Shown here in pieces: positions 1 through 11,178 of a stretch of 64,000 nt of DNA; the stretch's first letter is position 1; each line of letters opens with the position of its first letter. The translations under genes were made by a program, and so were the position numbers. The DNA is from Cherax quadricarinatus (taxonomy: Eukaryota; Arthropoda; Malacostraca; Decapoda; Parastacidae), in assembly GCF_038502225.1 (NCBI RefSeq), contig NC_091355.1:13537001-13601000 (forward strand). The letters run 5' to 3'. Under the pieces are notes generated by a model, which saw nothing but the letters and a program-made list of their open reading frames with translations, ran no database searches and had not been told where the DNA came from.

Positions 1-925
1 TATTCACCTTGAGTGGTTACAACACAGGGGATATTACACGTGAAATGCCCCTCGGCGCTAGTGATCACATGGTCCTAAGTTTCGAATACCTTGTAGAGTT
101 AACAGTGGAAGGTTCAGTAGCATGGAAAGGAGGGAAGAAGCCAAACCTCAAAAGAGGGACTAGACAGGCATGAGGCAATTCCTGTATGAGGTGCAGTGGG
201 AAAGAGAACTTGAGGGACAAGCAGTGAATTACATGATGGAGGATGTGGCCAGAAAGTGCAAGAAAGTAGCTTGTACCTAAGGGGCAATAGACACAGTGGG
301 AGGACCAGAATGAGCCCATGGTTTACCCAGAGGCGTAGAGAGGCCAAGCAAATGTGCTAGAGCATGGCAAAAGTATAGAAGGCAAAGAACTCACAAAAAC
401 AAGGAGTTGAGCCGAAGAGCCAGAAACAAATATGCATGGATAAGGAGGTAGGCTCAACGGCAATTTAAGAAAGCCACATCCGACCCAAAGTTGTTATACA
501 AACATATCAGGAGGAAGACAATAGTCAGGAACCAGATAATCAGGCTGAAGAAATCAGGCTGGGAGCTTACAAGGAATGACCAGGTCATGAAGAGCTCAGC
601 ATTAGGTTTAGGGAGGTATTTTCAAAGGATGCAGGAAAGCAGAGTACACCAGCAAGTGCTGAACACACCACACACAACTGAAGAGAAGGTGAAGAAACTG
701 CAATGCGAATTAAATGCCTTGAAGGCGGTGGACTCAGATAACATTTTTCCATGAGTTCTGAGAGAGGGAGCAGAGGCACTATGTGTGCCGCTAGCAGTCA
801 TCTTTAACAAGTCTATCGAAACAGGGCAACTGCCAGAGATGTGGAAGATAGCAAATGTTGTCTCCAGTTTTTAAGAAAGGAGACGGACAGGTAAAATTAA
901 ACTGCAGACTTGTGTTACTGACAAA
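1..925 (+). mobile_element. Decayed CR1-like LINE fragment (family A), EN end to RT start
   Basis: This is a non-LTR retrotransposon relic entering from the left edge. A short frame near base 50 reads PLGASDHMVLSFE, which fits the SDH motif that closes an APE-type endonuclease domain. From about 310 to 925 it aligns by eye with the better copy at 6567-8558: the 'catggtttaccca' start, the 'LYKHIRRKT' stretch near 493, and 'NVVSPVFKKGD' near 860 against 'NVVPIFKKGD'. Stops and frameshifts break every frame, so no protein is made. It is cut near the first RT motifs, where unrelated repeats begin. Confidence 0.7.
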
Positions 926-932
926 GTAAGAA

Positions 933-1130
933 GTGCTTTACTCCACTGTTACACCTATACTGTTAAATCTACGCTGTTACATCTACAGTGTTACGTCTAC
1001 ATCACCGCTACGTCTAAATCTTTACGTCTACACCACCGTTACGCCTATGCCAAAGTTGCATCTACAACGGCGTCACATCTATAACTCCTGTTACAGCTAC
1101 ACTGTCATTAGGTGTACACAGTCACGTGTA
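933..1130. repeat. Degenerate short tandem repeat (gttacRtctaca-like)
   Basis: Imperfect units of roughly 15-25 bp built on 'tgttacatctacac' recur through the interval. It directly follows the LINE breakpoint. The small open frame across it is a product of the repeat. Confidence 0.5.
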
Positions 1131-1198
1131 CACCACTGGTATATTGACACTACTGACTGGTGTACAATTTTTTTTTCAGCAGTAATCCTCTCATGTGT

Positions 1199-1272
1199 GT
1201 CTGTCTGAGGCTAGGTGTCTGAGGCCAGGCGTCTGAGGCCAGGCGTCTAAGGCCAGGCGTCTGAGGCCAGGC
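1199..1272. repeat. 14-15-bp tandem repeat, about five copies
   Basis: The unit 'gtctgaggccaggc' repeats about five times with single-base changes. Confidence 0.75.
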
Positions 1273-1274
1273 GT

Positions 1275-2000
1275 ACCCTCATCATAAATTTTTTAAACGC
1301 CACATTTCAGCAGCGCCTGGGCTCAAGGTGCCTCAGAAATAGCACCAGAATGCAACGCGAAAAATCACTCACGGTGAGAATTACCGCAAAAAGGTTGGAA
1401 GCTCTGTGAACGGGGTTGGCACACGCGAGTTAGCACTAATCAAATTGTACTGGCATAGTTTGATGATTGGTGAGTGCTAATGAAGTCTTCAGCGAAGATT
1501 TACTGCCACTGATTGGCACGCTGTCCTTGGCGTTGTTTCGCATCAGTATATTACGTTTAATTTTAGATCTGCTGAGATATTTTGGGCTGATGTGAGTCTA
1601 AACGCAGATGACGGCTGTGCCGACTTGTAAAGAATCACTTGTAAGAATTTGCACTCTTACGAGTCATATTGTAATTACATCGTCATCTAGATGGTGATTA
1701 AGCAATTATTATTATGTTCCTGTAATTTAATTGCCAATTTTTAATGGATTTATTCAGGGAGAAATGAGTATATATAGTGTAAGGCACAAGAGCCGGAGAA
1801 GCTTTCATTTTGTGTACGTTTCAATCTCCGTAGAGCTTTGAAGTGTGTTGATATATTAAAGCTCTACACAGAGCCATGCGGTGTCGCAATGGGAGCTTGT
1901 TCCGCACCTGTGTCTTTCCTTCAGTATTGTCGGCAGTAATCTGTTGTATCCTGGGTAAGGAGTGCTGGGAAACGAACGGGTGACCCTGTATTTGCCTGCT
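1275..2000 (+). other. Unassigned sequence; weak LTR-like organisation
   Basis: No coding frame is convincing. A TATA-like stretch (tatatatagtgtaag, about 1770), a following transcribed-looking segment with 'attaaagctctacac' and a GC-richer end could be a solo LTR. I could not define TG/CA ends, a target duplication or a primer-binding site, so this is only a suggestion. Confidence 0.2.
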
Positions 2001-2140
2001 AATGGATGTTTAGTGGTGGATTGACAAATTCAGTGGCCGCTGCTTCGGTGCCCAGTACACGAAATAGTAATAACACGATTGCAAGCACTAATGGCTCACG
2101 AAATAGTATTAACAAGATTGCAAACAAATTTTATTGTAGC

Positions 2141-2220
2141 CAGCTGGTCCGCTGGTTAACGCACTGGCCTGTGAATTTTAGGACTCATTTGTCATGGGTT
2201 CAAACCCCGCCCGTTCCATG
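2141..2220 (+). mobile_element. tRNA-derived SINE head or tRNA-like relic
   Basis: The segment 'tggtccgctggttaacgc' fits a pol III A box and 'gggttcaaacccc' fits a B box at tRNA-like spacing, with an anticodon-arm-like stretch between. No clean cloverleaf or functional anticodon could be drawn. Close relatives occur at 17514-17598 (minus) and 17653-17735 (plus), so this is a dispersed repeat. Confidence 0.55.
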
Positions 2221-2221
2221 A

Positions 2222-2810
2222 TAAGATAAGAATGCATGTAGATTATTAAAAATGGATGTGTAAGGAGATGAAACAATGCAAGGTGAGGCGAATCGTAGAA
2301 TAAATGAGGGAAAAGTAGCATGAACCATAGTGAATTTGTGACCGTTCAACCTTGATGAATGACTATATACATCCTTGCCTGTGGCCACAGTGTCTGGGGG
2401 TCACTTCTCAAGTGAATATCACAGAAAAACGATACCAAATGCGATTGATTGATAGAATAATAGTGAATTTGTGGAAAGAAAGCAATTTGTCAACAGATCT
2501 AAAACCAGGGGGATGTATCGGTGCACGGCAGAGCCAACGGTTTTGTAGATGCAGAAAACACCATCTGTAAATGTTGTAGCAAAGAGAAGGTTTACGAAAA
2601 TATTGTGATGTATGATATAAGTATTTAATATAAAAGTAATAGTAGCATGAAAGGTGTGATTAAAAGAGCGAATGTCGAGATGTAGAACAGTTTGGATAAG
2701 ATAGGGTGAACAAGAAGGTGAATAAATTTGGAGTTGAAAATATGAGATGTAGGGAGGGAGTGGAGAAGATTTTGAGAGATTAATGCTGCAGCATCCCTCA
2801 GCCATGTGTC
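2222..2810. other. No feature recognised
   Basis: AT-rich unique-looking sequence. Open frames of 62-128 codons lack family motifs and are not supported as genes. Confidence 0.4.
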
Positions 2811-2812
2811 AG

Positions 2813-3260
2813 CTGGGTGTGATGCTCACACTGCAACCACACCTGTCTATGTGGGTGTGATGCACACACTGCAACCACACCTGTCTGTGTGGGTGTGATG
2901 CTCACACTGCAACCACACCTGTCTGTGTGGGTGTGATGCTCACACTGCAACCACACCTGTCTGTGTGGGTGTGATGCACACACTGCAACCACACCTGTCT
3001 GTGTGGGTGTGATGCTCACACTGCAACCACACCTGTCTATGTGGGTGTGATGCTCACACTACAACCACACCTGTCTGTGTGGGTGTGATGCACACACTAC
3101 AACCACACCTGTCTGTGTGGGTGTGATGCACACACTGCAACCACACCTGTCTGTGTGGGTGTGATGCACACACTGCAACCACACCTGTCTGTGTGGGTGT
3201 GATGCACACACTGCAACCACACCTGTCTATGTGGGTGTGATGCTCACACTGCCACTGCTA
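2813..3260. repeat. 38-bp minisatellite, about 11 copies
   Basis: The unit begins 'gatgctcacactgcaaccac' and continues to 'gtgggtgt', with a 38-bp period and few variants (gctcac/gcacac, ctat/ctgt). Copies decay after about 3250 into a looser stretch ending near 3360. Confidence 0.92.
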
Positions 3261-3362
3261 CTATCTGATTGTGAGGCATATACTGCCACTACTACTACTA
3301 TCTGTGTCGTTGTGAAGCACACACATTGCCACTACACTTGTTTGTGTGGGTGTGAAGCCTAT

Positions 3363-3428
3363 AGTCACAGACCGGGCCCCGGGGGCGTTGACCCCCGGAA
3401 CTCTCTCCAGGTAAACTCCAGGTAAATA
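3363..3428 (+). mobile_element. 3'-terminal fragment of CR1-like LINE (family B)
   Basis: It matches the 3' end of the minus-strand element at 11179-12440: 'cacagaccggg', then 'gggggcgttga', ending in the duplicated tail 'ctccaggtaaa'. Only the tail remains, which suits extreme 5' truncation. Confidence 0.75.
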
Positions 3429-5373
3429 GTGCCACTAAGACATACGTCAGGAAACACTAGTCCTGTTTAACGACAATTCTTATCTAACCTGACTACCACT
3501 ACACCACTGGCAGGTCACTACTGATGTATAAACTGATTTTCTACAGGAGATCTATTACACAAATCCTAGTACACCTTAACTTAATCCTTTGTTTATTAAA
3601 TGGGTTGTAAAACCTGCCTATGGTGAGACAGCGGATATTTAACTACAAGCTTATAGGTCCTGTGCTCCAGCGGATGTTTAACCAGAGGTATACGTGTACG
3701 TAGGTCTTGTGATAAGCAGTGGTTATAGCTCCTGTATCCCAGCGTGGGATACATAACACCGGTACGTCAGCAGATGCTTAAATCACTGGATATGTCAATT
3801 TGTGACCAAGACCCGTGTCAGGCGACACTTCACGGTTTTTTGACGAAAACAACTCAACACCACCACCATTTCCTTGTTTCATCCGGGCGCACGCTAACCT
3901 TAAGCCATTTGTCTTATATTTTTATGTCTACAAATTGTGAGTTCAAAGAAGTAAGAACACACTGAGGAAGATAGGAATGTAATACACTTGGACAAACATT
4001 ACCGTGCTACTGAGTTATATCAGATATCGTGTAAAAAGTGAATTCAGGCAACATTTGTGGCCTGTCGTAAGTCACTTACTAAACAGGACTTCGTTTAGAT
4101 CTTTGGTTCCTCTGGTACATTGTGGTATCGTGTCTGCTTCACATTATACAACCCACCAGGATAGTTTGTGAGCGAATAATTATTATTATAGGGTTCAGGA
4201 ATGGGAATCGGGGAAAGTCTGATCATTAACGAGGTTCCAGTGTGACATGCGGTCTCAGGACCAGTGGAAGGACACCTGGTAGATCCTAAGGTGTATGGGA
4301 CCTGCAGACTGGTTCAATTCAAAATTAACAGAGCTGGATACTTATGAACACAGGAAGAAAGGTGACTGACTCCGAGTCTGCTCTTCAGACACCAGGAACA
4401 TTATAAATATTAAAAATGCCCTAAACAGTGCTCAGAACAGCTTTTGTTTTTCTTTTGTCTACATAACCTCCGACAAAGGAACCAGCTATCATGCTGATAC
4501 TGATAAAGAAGCTAGTTCCGCTTGTGACAGGCCGGAGGCTGAGCTGAAATCAGGTATTGCTTTCTCCATTGTTAATACCATTCTGATGAAGGACATCACC
4601 TCTGACAGACAAAACACCCCAGTCCTGAATACACTAGTACCAGGCACTAAAACACCCCGAGTCCTGAGAATACTAGCACGAGGCACTAAAACACTCCGAG
4701 TTCTGAGAGAACTAGTATCAGGCACTAAGATCTGTTTAGATCAGAAACCTGTGAGTACAGGGTGCAGTCACTCGTGGTGTCTAGATTCCAGCATAGTGAT
4801 CAATTAGCTCTGAATGGTCAGTGTGTTCTGTGTAGGTGGAATGATAGAGCAACTTCCGTGCCTTGTTGACGGAGTCCAGGTTGCTGCTCTTGTTATGGGG
4901 AACAACTTTGCGGAGTTCAAGGAGTTCGAAGATGGAAAAATAAACATAAATACTGTATAATACATAGTCAATAAATGATCGAATTATACCACATTTGTGT
5001 TTATTCTTCCATCGTGTCGGTATTATATACCATTTATCTCCAGCGAGGTCGATGTTGTCGTCCAGGTCAAAATGACACATCTGCAGTGTATGTTAAAAGC
5101 CGTTTAAAAGGAATTCTCAAGTTATCACTAGGAAAAAAATATCACCCAATTAAACTTTTTTTTTTTTTGGCTCAAATTGGCACTGACACAATCCAGTGAC
5201 ACCAGTACTGAAAGTTTGAAACCGGTCACAAGAGGCATTAACAATTTATTACACGGAAATCACGAAGAAAAAGGTGATAAAAACGGAATTTGCTGTAGGT
5301 AACATCTCTTAGGCGATATATAAAGAGATAAAGAAAAATATATAAAGAAATGGAGGGCAAGAGAGAGATATTT
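3429..5373. other. No gene recognised; three-copy 39-bp repeat at 4618-4735
   Basis: Mostly unique-looking sequence. At 4618-4735 a 39-bp unit ('aggcactaaaacaccccgag' core) is repeated three times. Short frames on both strands cross this repeat and are not supported as genes. Confidence 0.5.
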
Positions 5374-5548
<175 letters not shown>

Positions 5549-6358
5549 TGGTCCAGCAAATGGCTTCTCGAATTTAATCCTGCCAAATGCAAAGTCATGA
5601 AGATAGGGGAAGGGCACAGAAGACCACAGACAGAGTATAGGCTAGGTGGCCAAAGACTGCAAACCTCACTCAAGGAGAAAGATCTTGGGGTGAGTATAAC
5701 ACCGAGCATGTCTCCGGAAGCACACATCAATCAGATAACTGCTGCAGCATATGGGCGCCTGGCAAACCTGAGAACAGCATTCCGATACCTTAGTAAGGAA
5801 TCATTCAAGACACTGTACACCGTGTATGTCAGGCCCATACTGGAGTATGCAGCACCTGTTTGGAACCCGCACTTGATAAAGCACGTCAAGAAACTAGAGA
5901 AAGTACAAAGGTTTGCGACAAGGTTAGTTCCAGAGCTAAGGGGAATGTCCTATGAGGAAAGATTAAGGGAAATCGGCCTGACCACACTGGAGGACAGGAG
6001 GGTCAGGGGAGACATGATAACGACATATAAAATACTGCGTGGAATAGACAAGGTGGACAAAGACAGGATGTTCCAGGGAGGGGACACAGAAACAAGAGGC
6101 CACAATTGGAAGTTGAAGACACAAATGAGTCAGAGAGATAGTAGGAAGCATTTCTTCAGTCATAGAGTTGTAAGGCAGTGGAATAGCCTAGAAAACGACG
6201 TAGTGGAGGCAGGAACCATACACAGTTTTAAGACGAGGTTTGATTAAGCTCATGGAGCGGGGAGAGAGAGGGCCTAGTAGCAACCGGTGAAGAGGCGGGG
6301 CCAGGAGCTAGGACTCGACCCCTGCAACCACAAATAGGTGAGTACAAATAGGTGAGTA
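5549..6358 (+). mobile_element. 5'-truncated CR1-like LINE (family A), C-terminal part
   Basis: The open frame 5549-6247 encodes the region after the RT catalytic site. It contains 'CKVMKIGEGHRRPQTEY', 'KDLGVSITP', 'YVRPILEYAAPVWNPH' and 'LEKVQRFATRLVPELRGM', all typical of the C-terminal part of CR1/Jockey ORF2. It ends with a TAA at 6245. A short GC-rich 3' UTR follows, with the duplicated tail 'aaataggtgagtac' running directly into (CA)n. The copy starts inside 'cctggtccagc', which corresponds to about 7752 of the neighbouring copy. The protein cannot function alone, because it has neither endonuclease nor catalytic RT. Confidence 0.88.
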
Positions 6359-6566
<208 letters not shown>

Positions 6567-8558
6567 TGGTTTACCCAAAGGTGCAGGGAGGCAAAAACCA
6601 AGTGTGCTAGGGAATGGAAGAAATATAGAAGGCAAAGGACCCAGGAGAATAAGGAGAACAGTCGTAGAGCCAGAAACGAATATGCACAGATAAGAAGGGA
6701 GGCCCAAAGACAATATGAAAATGACATAGCAGCGAAAGCCAAATCTGACCCAAAACTGTTGTACAGCCACATCAGGAGGAAAACAACAGTCAAGGACCAG
6801 GTAATCAGGCTAAGGAAGGAAGGAGGAGAGTCAACAAGAAATGACCGTGAAGTATGTGAAGAACTCAACAAAAGATTCAAAGAAGTGTTCACAGAGGAGA
6901 CAGAAGGGACTCCAGAAAGACGGAGAGGTGGGGCACACCACCAAGTGCTGGACACAGTGCACACCACCGAGGAAGAAGTGAAGAGGCTTTTGAGTGAGCT
7001 AGATACCTCAAAGGCAATGGGGCCAGATAACATCTCCCCATGGGTATTGAGAGAGGGAGCAGAGGTGCTATGTGTACCCCTAACAACAATATTCAATACA
7101 TCTATCGAAACAGGGAGATTGCCTGAGGCATGGAAGACAGCAAATGTAGTCCCAATCTTTAAAAAAGGAGACAGACATGAAGCATTAAACTACAGACCAG
7201 TGTCACTGAAATGTATAGTATGCAAAATCATGGAGAAGATTATCAGGAGAAGAGTGGTGGAACACCTAGAAAGGAACGATCTCATCAACAGCAGCCAACA
7301 TGGTTTCAGGGACGGGAAATCCTGTGTCACAAACCTACTGGAGTTCTATGACATGGTGACAGCAGTAAGACAAGAGAGAGAGGGGTGGGTGGATTGCATT
7401 TTCTTGGACTGTAAGAAGGCGTTTGACACAGTTCCACACAAGAGATTGGTGCAAAAACTGGAGGACCAAGCAGGGATAACAGGGAAGGCACTACAATGGA
7501 TCAGAGAATACTTGTCAGGAAGACAGCAGCGAGTCATGGTACGTGGCGAGGTGTCAGAGTGGGCACCTGTGACCAGCGGGGTCCCGCAGGGGTCAGTCCT
7601 AGGACCAGTGCTGTTTCTGGTATTTGTGAACGACATGACGGAAGGAATAGACTCTGAGGTGTCCCTGTTTGCAGATGACGTGAAGTTGATGAGAAGAATT
7701 CACTCGATCGAAGACCAGGCAGAACTACAAAGGGATCTGGACAGGCTGCAGACCTGGTCCAGCAATTGGCTCCTGGAGTTCAATCCCACCAAGTGCAAAG
7801 TCATGAAGACTGGGGAAGGGCAAAGAAGACCGCAGACGGAGTACAGTCTAGGGGGCCAGAGACTACAAACCTCACTCAAGGAAAAAGATCTTGGGGTGAG
7901 TATAACACCAGGCACATCTCCTGAAGGGCACATCAACCAAATAACTGCTGCAGCATATGGGCGCCTAGCAAACCTCAGAACAGCATTCCGACATCTTAAT
8001 AAGGAATCATTCAGGACCCTGTACACCGTGTACGTTAGGCCCATATTGGAGTATGCGGCACCAGTTTGGAACCCACACCTAGCCAAGCACGTGAAGAAAC
8101 TAAGAAAGTGCAAAGGTTTGCAACAAGACTAGTCCCAGAGCTAAGAGGTATGTCCTACGAGGAGAGGTTAAGGGAAATCAACCTGACGACACTGGAGGAC
8201 AGGAGAGATAGGGGGGACATGATAACGACATACAAAATACTGAGAGGAATTGACAAGGTGGACAAAGACAGGATGTTCCAGAGATTGGACACAGTAACAA
8301 GGGGACACAGTTGGAAGTTGAAGACACAGATGAATCACAGGGATGTTAGGAAGTATTTCTTCAGCCACAGAGTAGTCAGTAAGTGGAATAGTTTGGGAAG
8401 CGATGTAGTGGAGGCAGGATCCATACATAGCTTTAAGCAGAGGTATGATAAAGCTCACGGCTCAGGGAGAGTGACCTAGTAGCGATCAGTGAATAGGCGG
8501 GGCCAGGAGCTCGGACTCGACCCCCGCAACCTCAACTAGGTGAGTACAACTAGGTGAG
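6567..8558 (+). mobile_element. CR1-like LINE (family A), RT domain nearly complete
   Basis: This is the best family A copy. It encodes 'LYSHIRRKT', then RT motifs 'NVVPIFKKGD', 'YRPVSLKCIV', 'SQHGFRDGKSC', 'IFLDCKKAFDTVPH', 'TSGVPQGSVLGPVLF' and the catalytic 'LFADDVKL' (near 7670), followed by the family's C-terminal region. The main frame from 6759 stops at 8132. Compared with the copy at 5549 it lacks one G near 8101 ('ctaagaaag' against 'ctagagaaag'). The remaining C-terminus continues in another frame to 8479. The endonuclease is missing through 5' truncation. The 3' UTR ends in duplicated 'aactaggtgagtac' followed by CATA/CA repeats. Related to CR1/Jockey; finer clade uncertain. Confidence 0.9.
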
Positions 8559-8663
<105 letters not shown>

Positions 8664-8967
8664 CTATACAGATATAGAACGAGATCCATAAAGAGAAAGA
8701 TAGATGCTCCACCAAAAAAAAAAAAATCGAGAAGGGTCACAAAATCACCGTCCTTCTTAGTTGACGTTTTTTGTTGGTTGGTTCCTGGAGGCAGGAGCCA
8801 CACCAAACCTTAATTTGCAAGTCTGCATTAACCTGGGCTTTGAAAAAACTTTATTTTTGGTGATCTGTGTTGTGAGGGAGACGAGGATGGAGCAGTGTGA
8901 AGGTATTTGATCCGTGTATTTAGAAATTCCTTAAAATTATTTAGAATCTTTAATTTTAGAAATGCGA

Positions 8968-9038
<71 letters not shown>
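8968..9038. repeat. (ATT)n microsatellite
   Basis: About 23 ATT units with no interruption. Confidence 0.97.
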
Positions 9039-9040
<2 letters not shown>

Positions 9041-9224
9041 ACATCGGCCGATTTGCACCAAGGCAGGGTGGTTAATGACTATGTAAATATTTACCTATGG
9101 AAAAGCTGATATATACACCGAGAATTGTAGGCAGTGTATATTCACTAAGAGAATATTTTTTTCTATTTTAGAATTAACTCCTCCTTCATCTTAGTGTCAT
9201 CCTGGAACACTGACTAAATGGTTG

Positions 9225-9640
9225 AGGTCAGTGCTAGAACGTTCGGCTCGGTGGTAAACCTCTCGTCTTGGAGGCACAAAGTTAGGTTCAGTGCTAGAAC
9301 GTTTATCTCAGTGGTAGAAGGTTCAGCTTAGTGGTAGAAGGTTCGGCTCAGTGGTAGAAGGTTCAGCTTAGTGGTAGAAGGTTCGGCTCAGTGGTAGAAG
9401 GTTCAGCTCGGTGGTAGAAGGTTCAGCTCGGTGGTAGAAGGTTTAGCTCACAACTTAAAGGACGAGGCTCAAATCTTGGGCAAGGCGAGACGTATGACTC
9501 TGTCACCTCACACTTGTTGCCCTGTTCACCTAACGGTAAATATTTCCTCGGGTGTTAGCCCCCTGCTGTAGGACGCAGCTTAGTGAAAATGTCTCGTATG
9601 CATAACGGAAATAAGCCACAATTCTTGGCGTTTTTTGTAA
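9225..9640 (+). mobile_element. tRNA-derived SINE with amplified A-box segment
   Basis: From 9225 the sequence has tRNA-like 'ggctcggtggtaaacctctc'. From about 9301 to 9455 a 20-bp unit 'gtggtagaaggttcagctca' is repeated about eight times. This unit carries the A-box-like 'gctcagtggtaga'. After the last unit comes the rest of a SINE head (B-box-like 'ggctcaaatcttgg') and a body with 'ctgttcacctaacggtaaat' and 'cgggtgttagccccctgctg'. The body resembles, in the opposite orientation, the SINE at 15888-16212. Whether it is transcribed is unknown. Confidence 0.6.
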
Positions 9641-9795
9641 CCTCGGGTTAACTAAACCAAATAAACTCTTTAATTTTTCCAAACCTAACAAGGTGTCTGT
9701 TCCAGGGTATACACGCCATGGGATGTATCTCTGTGTATGTGAATGGATATAGACAGGTTTATTTTCTATTCTCGTGATTGCAGTAGCTGGAGAGA

Positions 9796-9885
9796 TTAAG
9801 ACACATGTGCAACAGTTGGGTATCTTTATTGTTGAAACGTTTCGCCTATGCAGTAGACTTCTTCAGTCAAATACAAAGGTGGGGG
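9796..9885. repeat. Single arm of GAAACGTTTC fold-back family
   Basis: It contains 'agacacatgtgcaacagt', 'gggtatctttattgt', 'tgaaacgtttcgcc' and 'agacttcttcagtc' in the same order as the arms at 10265-10510 and 14185-14332. No partner arm was found nearby. Confidence 0.75.
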
Positions 9886-10264
9886 GATGGGGGTCTTAAT
9901 CTTCAGCTTGTCAATATTTTATACCATTTTCAGCAGTAGCTACGGATACTGTTACCTTAAAGCTGAAAATCACTGAGAAATTTTAAGTGTTATAAACTTC
10001 TAATTAACGTTTTGTGGTTGTCAACATAGTTTGTAAGGTATCGTAGTTATGTTCAATTGACATCACTAAGACTACTGATAAGGAGGGTTATACCTTGATA
10101 ACTCGTATGTGTAGAGAACCTAGGACAACCGCAAAAAGTCAAAGTGACTTATTTCCAATGGCGACTTATTCTAACGAAACTATAGGATTAGTTTAGGCTG
10201 GGTATACTGTACCGTCTCCATAGCTGTCACTGAACATTAAAATGGTATAAAATACCGACAGATT

Positions 10265-10510
10265 GTTAGGTAAGACACATATGCAACAGTTAGGTATCTT
10301 TATTTCGAAACGTTTCGCCTACACAGTAGGCTTCTTCAGTCGAGTACAGAAAAGTTGATAGAAGCAGAAGATACTTGAAGACGATGTAATCAGTCTTCAA
10401 GTATCTTCTGCTTCTATCAACTTTTCTGTACTCGACTGAAGAAGCCTACTGTGTAGACGAAACGTTTCGAAATAAAGATACCTAACTGTTGCATATGTGT
10501 CTTACCTAAC
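10265..10510. repeat. Near-perfect fold-back element, 118-bp arms
   Basis: The left arm 10265-10382 and right arm 10393-10510 are reverse complements with one mismatch that I can see (cgcct against cgtct), separated by the 10-bp spacer 'gatgtaatca'. Each arm runs 'gttaggtaagacacat' ... 'tatctttatttcgaaacg' ... 'cttcttcagtcgagtac'. As RNA it would fold into a long hairpin. It has no coding capacity and belongs to a family dispersed through the window. Confidence 0.93.
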
Positions 10511-10984
10511 ATAGCTGTCACTGTTTACTTGTGTGTATGTGTGTGTGTATGTGTTCGACCCTTCCTCAACCCACATATAGTGTATATAACATGGATGATA
10601 TGTGCATATTTCGAAGTGAATAGTTTGTGTAGTCATCGGGAAACGGAACCTCTAAATCAACTGCATGTCAAAGAAAGGGAGGAAGGAGAAGAAGGGGAAG
10701 GAGAACTGAATATTGTTTGCAATTGTGTTATTACGATTTCGTAAGTCACTGTGTGTAAGTGTTGATAAGAGTGTTTACGCACTCAAACAATACGGCCTTG
10801 ACATTTCCTCGCATTCAGCGATAGGAAATGACAAGACAGATTAAGATAAGAGGGAACAAAGTACCGTGAGTGAGTGATGGCCTGACTCATGAGTTAGAAG
10901 GCTCTTACTCACACCGTTATCTTCGAGATTTACACATAACATTCTGCAACTATAAAAAAAAGTAAACAGAGATACAATAGAAGG

Positions 10985-11178
10985 CTTGTTAAAGTACACG
11001 TAAGTTCCCCTGTCCTCTAACAACATGTTCATTTTTCCACTATAATCTACCTTGTCTATAATTAATATCGCATTTGCTTTGTCTGTTTCGTAAGGTGAAG
11101 TCTAGGATCTTTCTTTACTTCATGGTATAACTTAACAAATCTCTGAGGACAATTGTAACCTCTGCAACACCTCTGCAA
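10985..11178 (-). mobile_element. Penelope-like element fragment (minus strand)
   Basis: Read on the minus strand it matches 17143-17345. It encodes a stretch resembling 'LTKADKANAIVIIDKVDY', the type of motif found near the N-terminus of Penelope-like reverse transcriptases. Frameshifts break it. It abuts the 3' end of the family B LINE. Confidence 0.55.

Noticed and set aside
2141..2220. Functional tRNA gene
   Set aside because: A and B boxes are visible, but no clean cloverleaf or convincing anticodon could be drawn, and diverged copies recur, so a SINE or relic is more likely.
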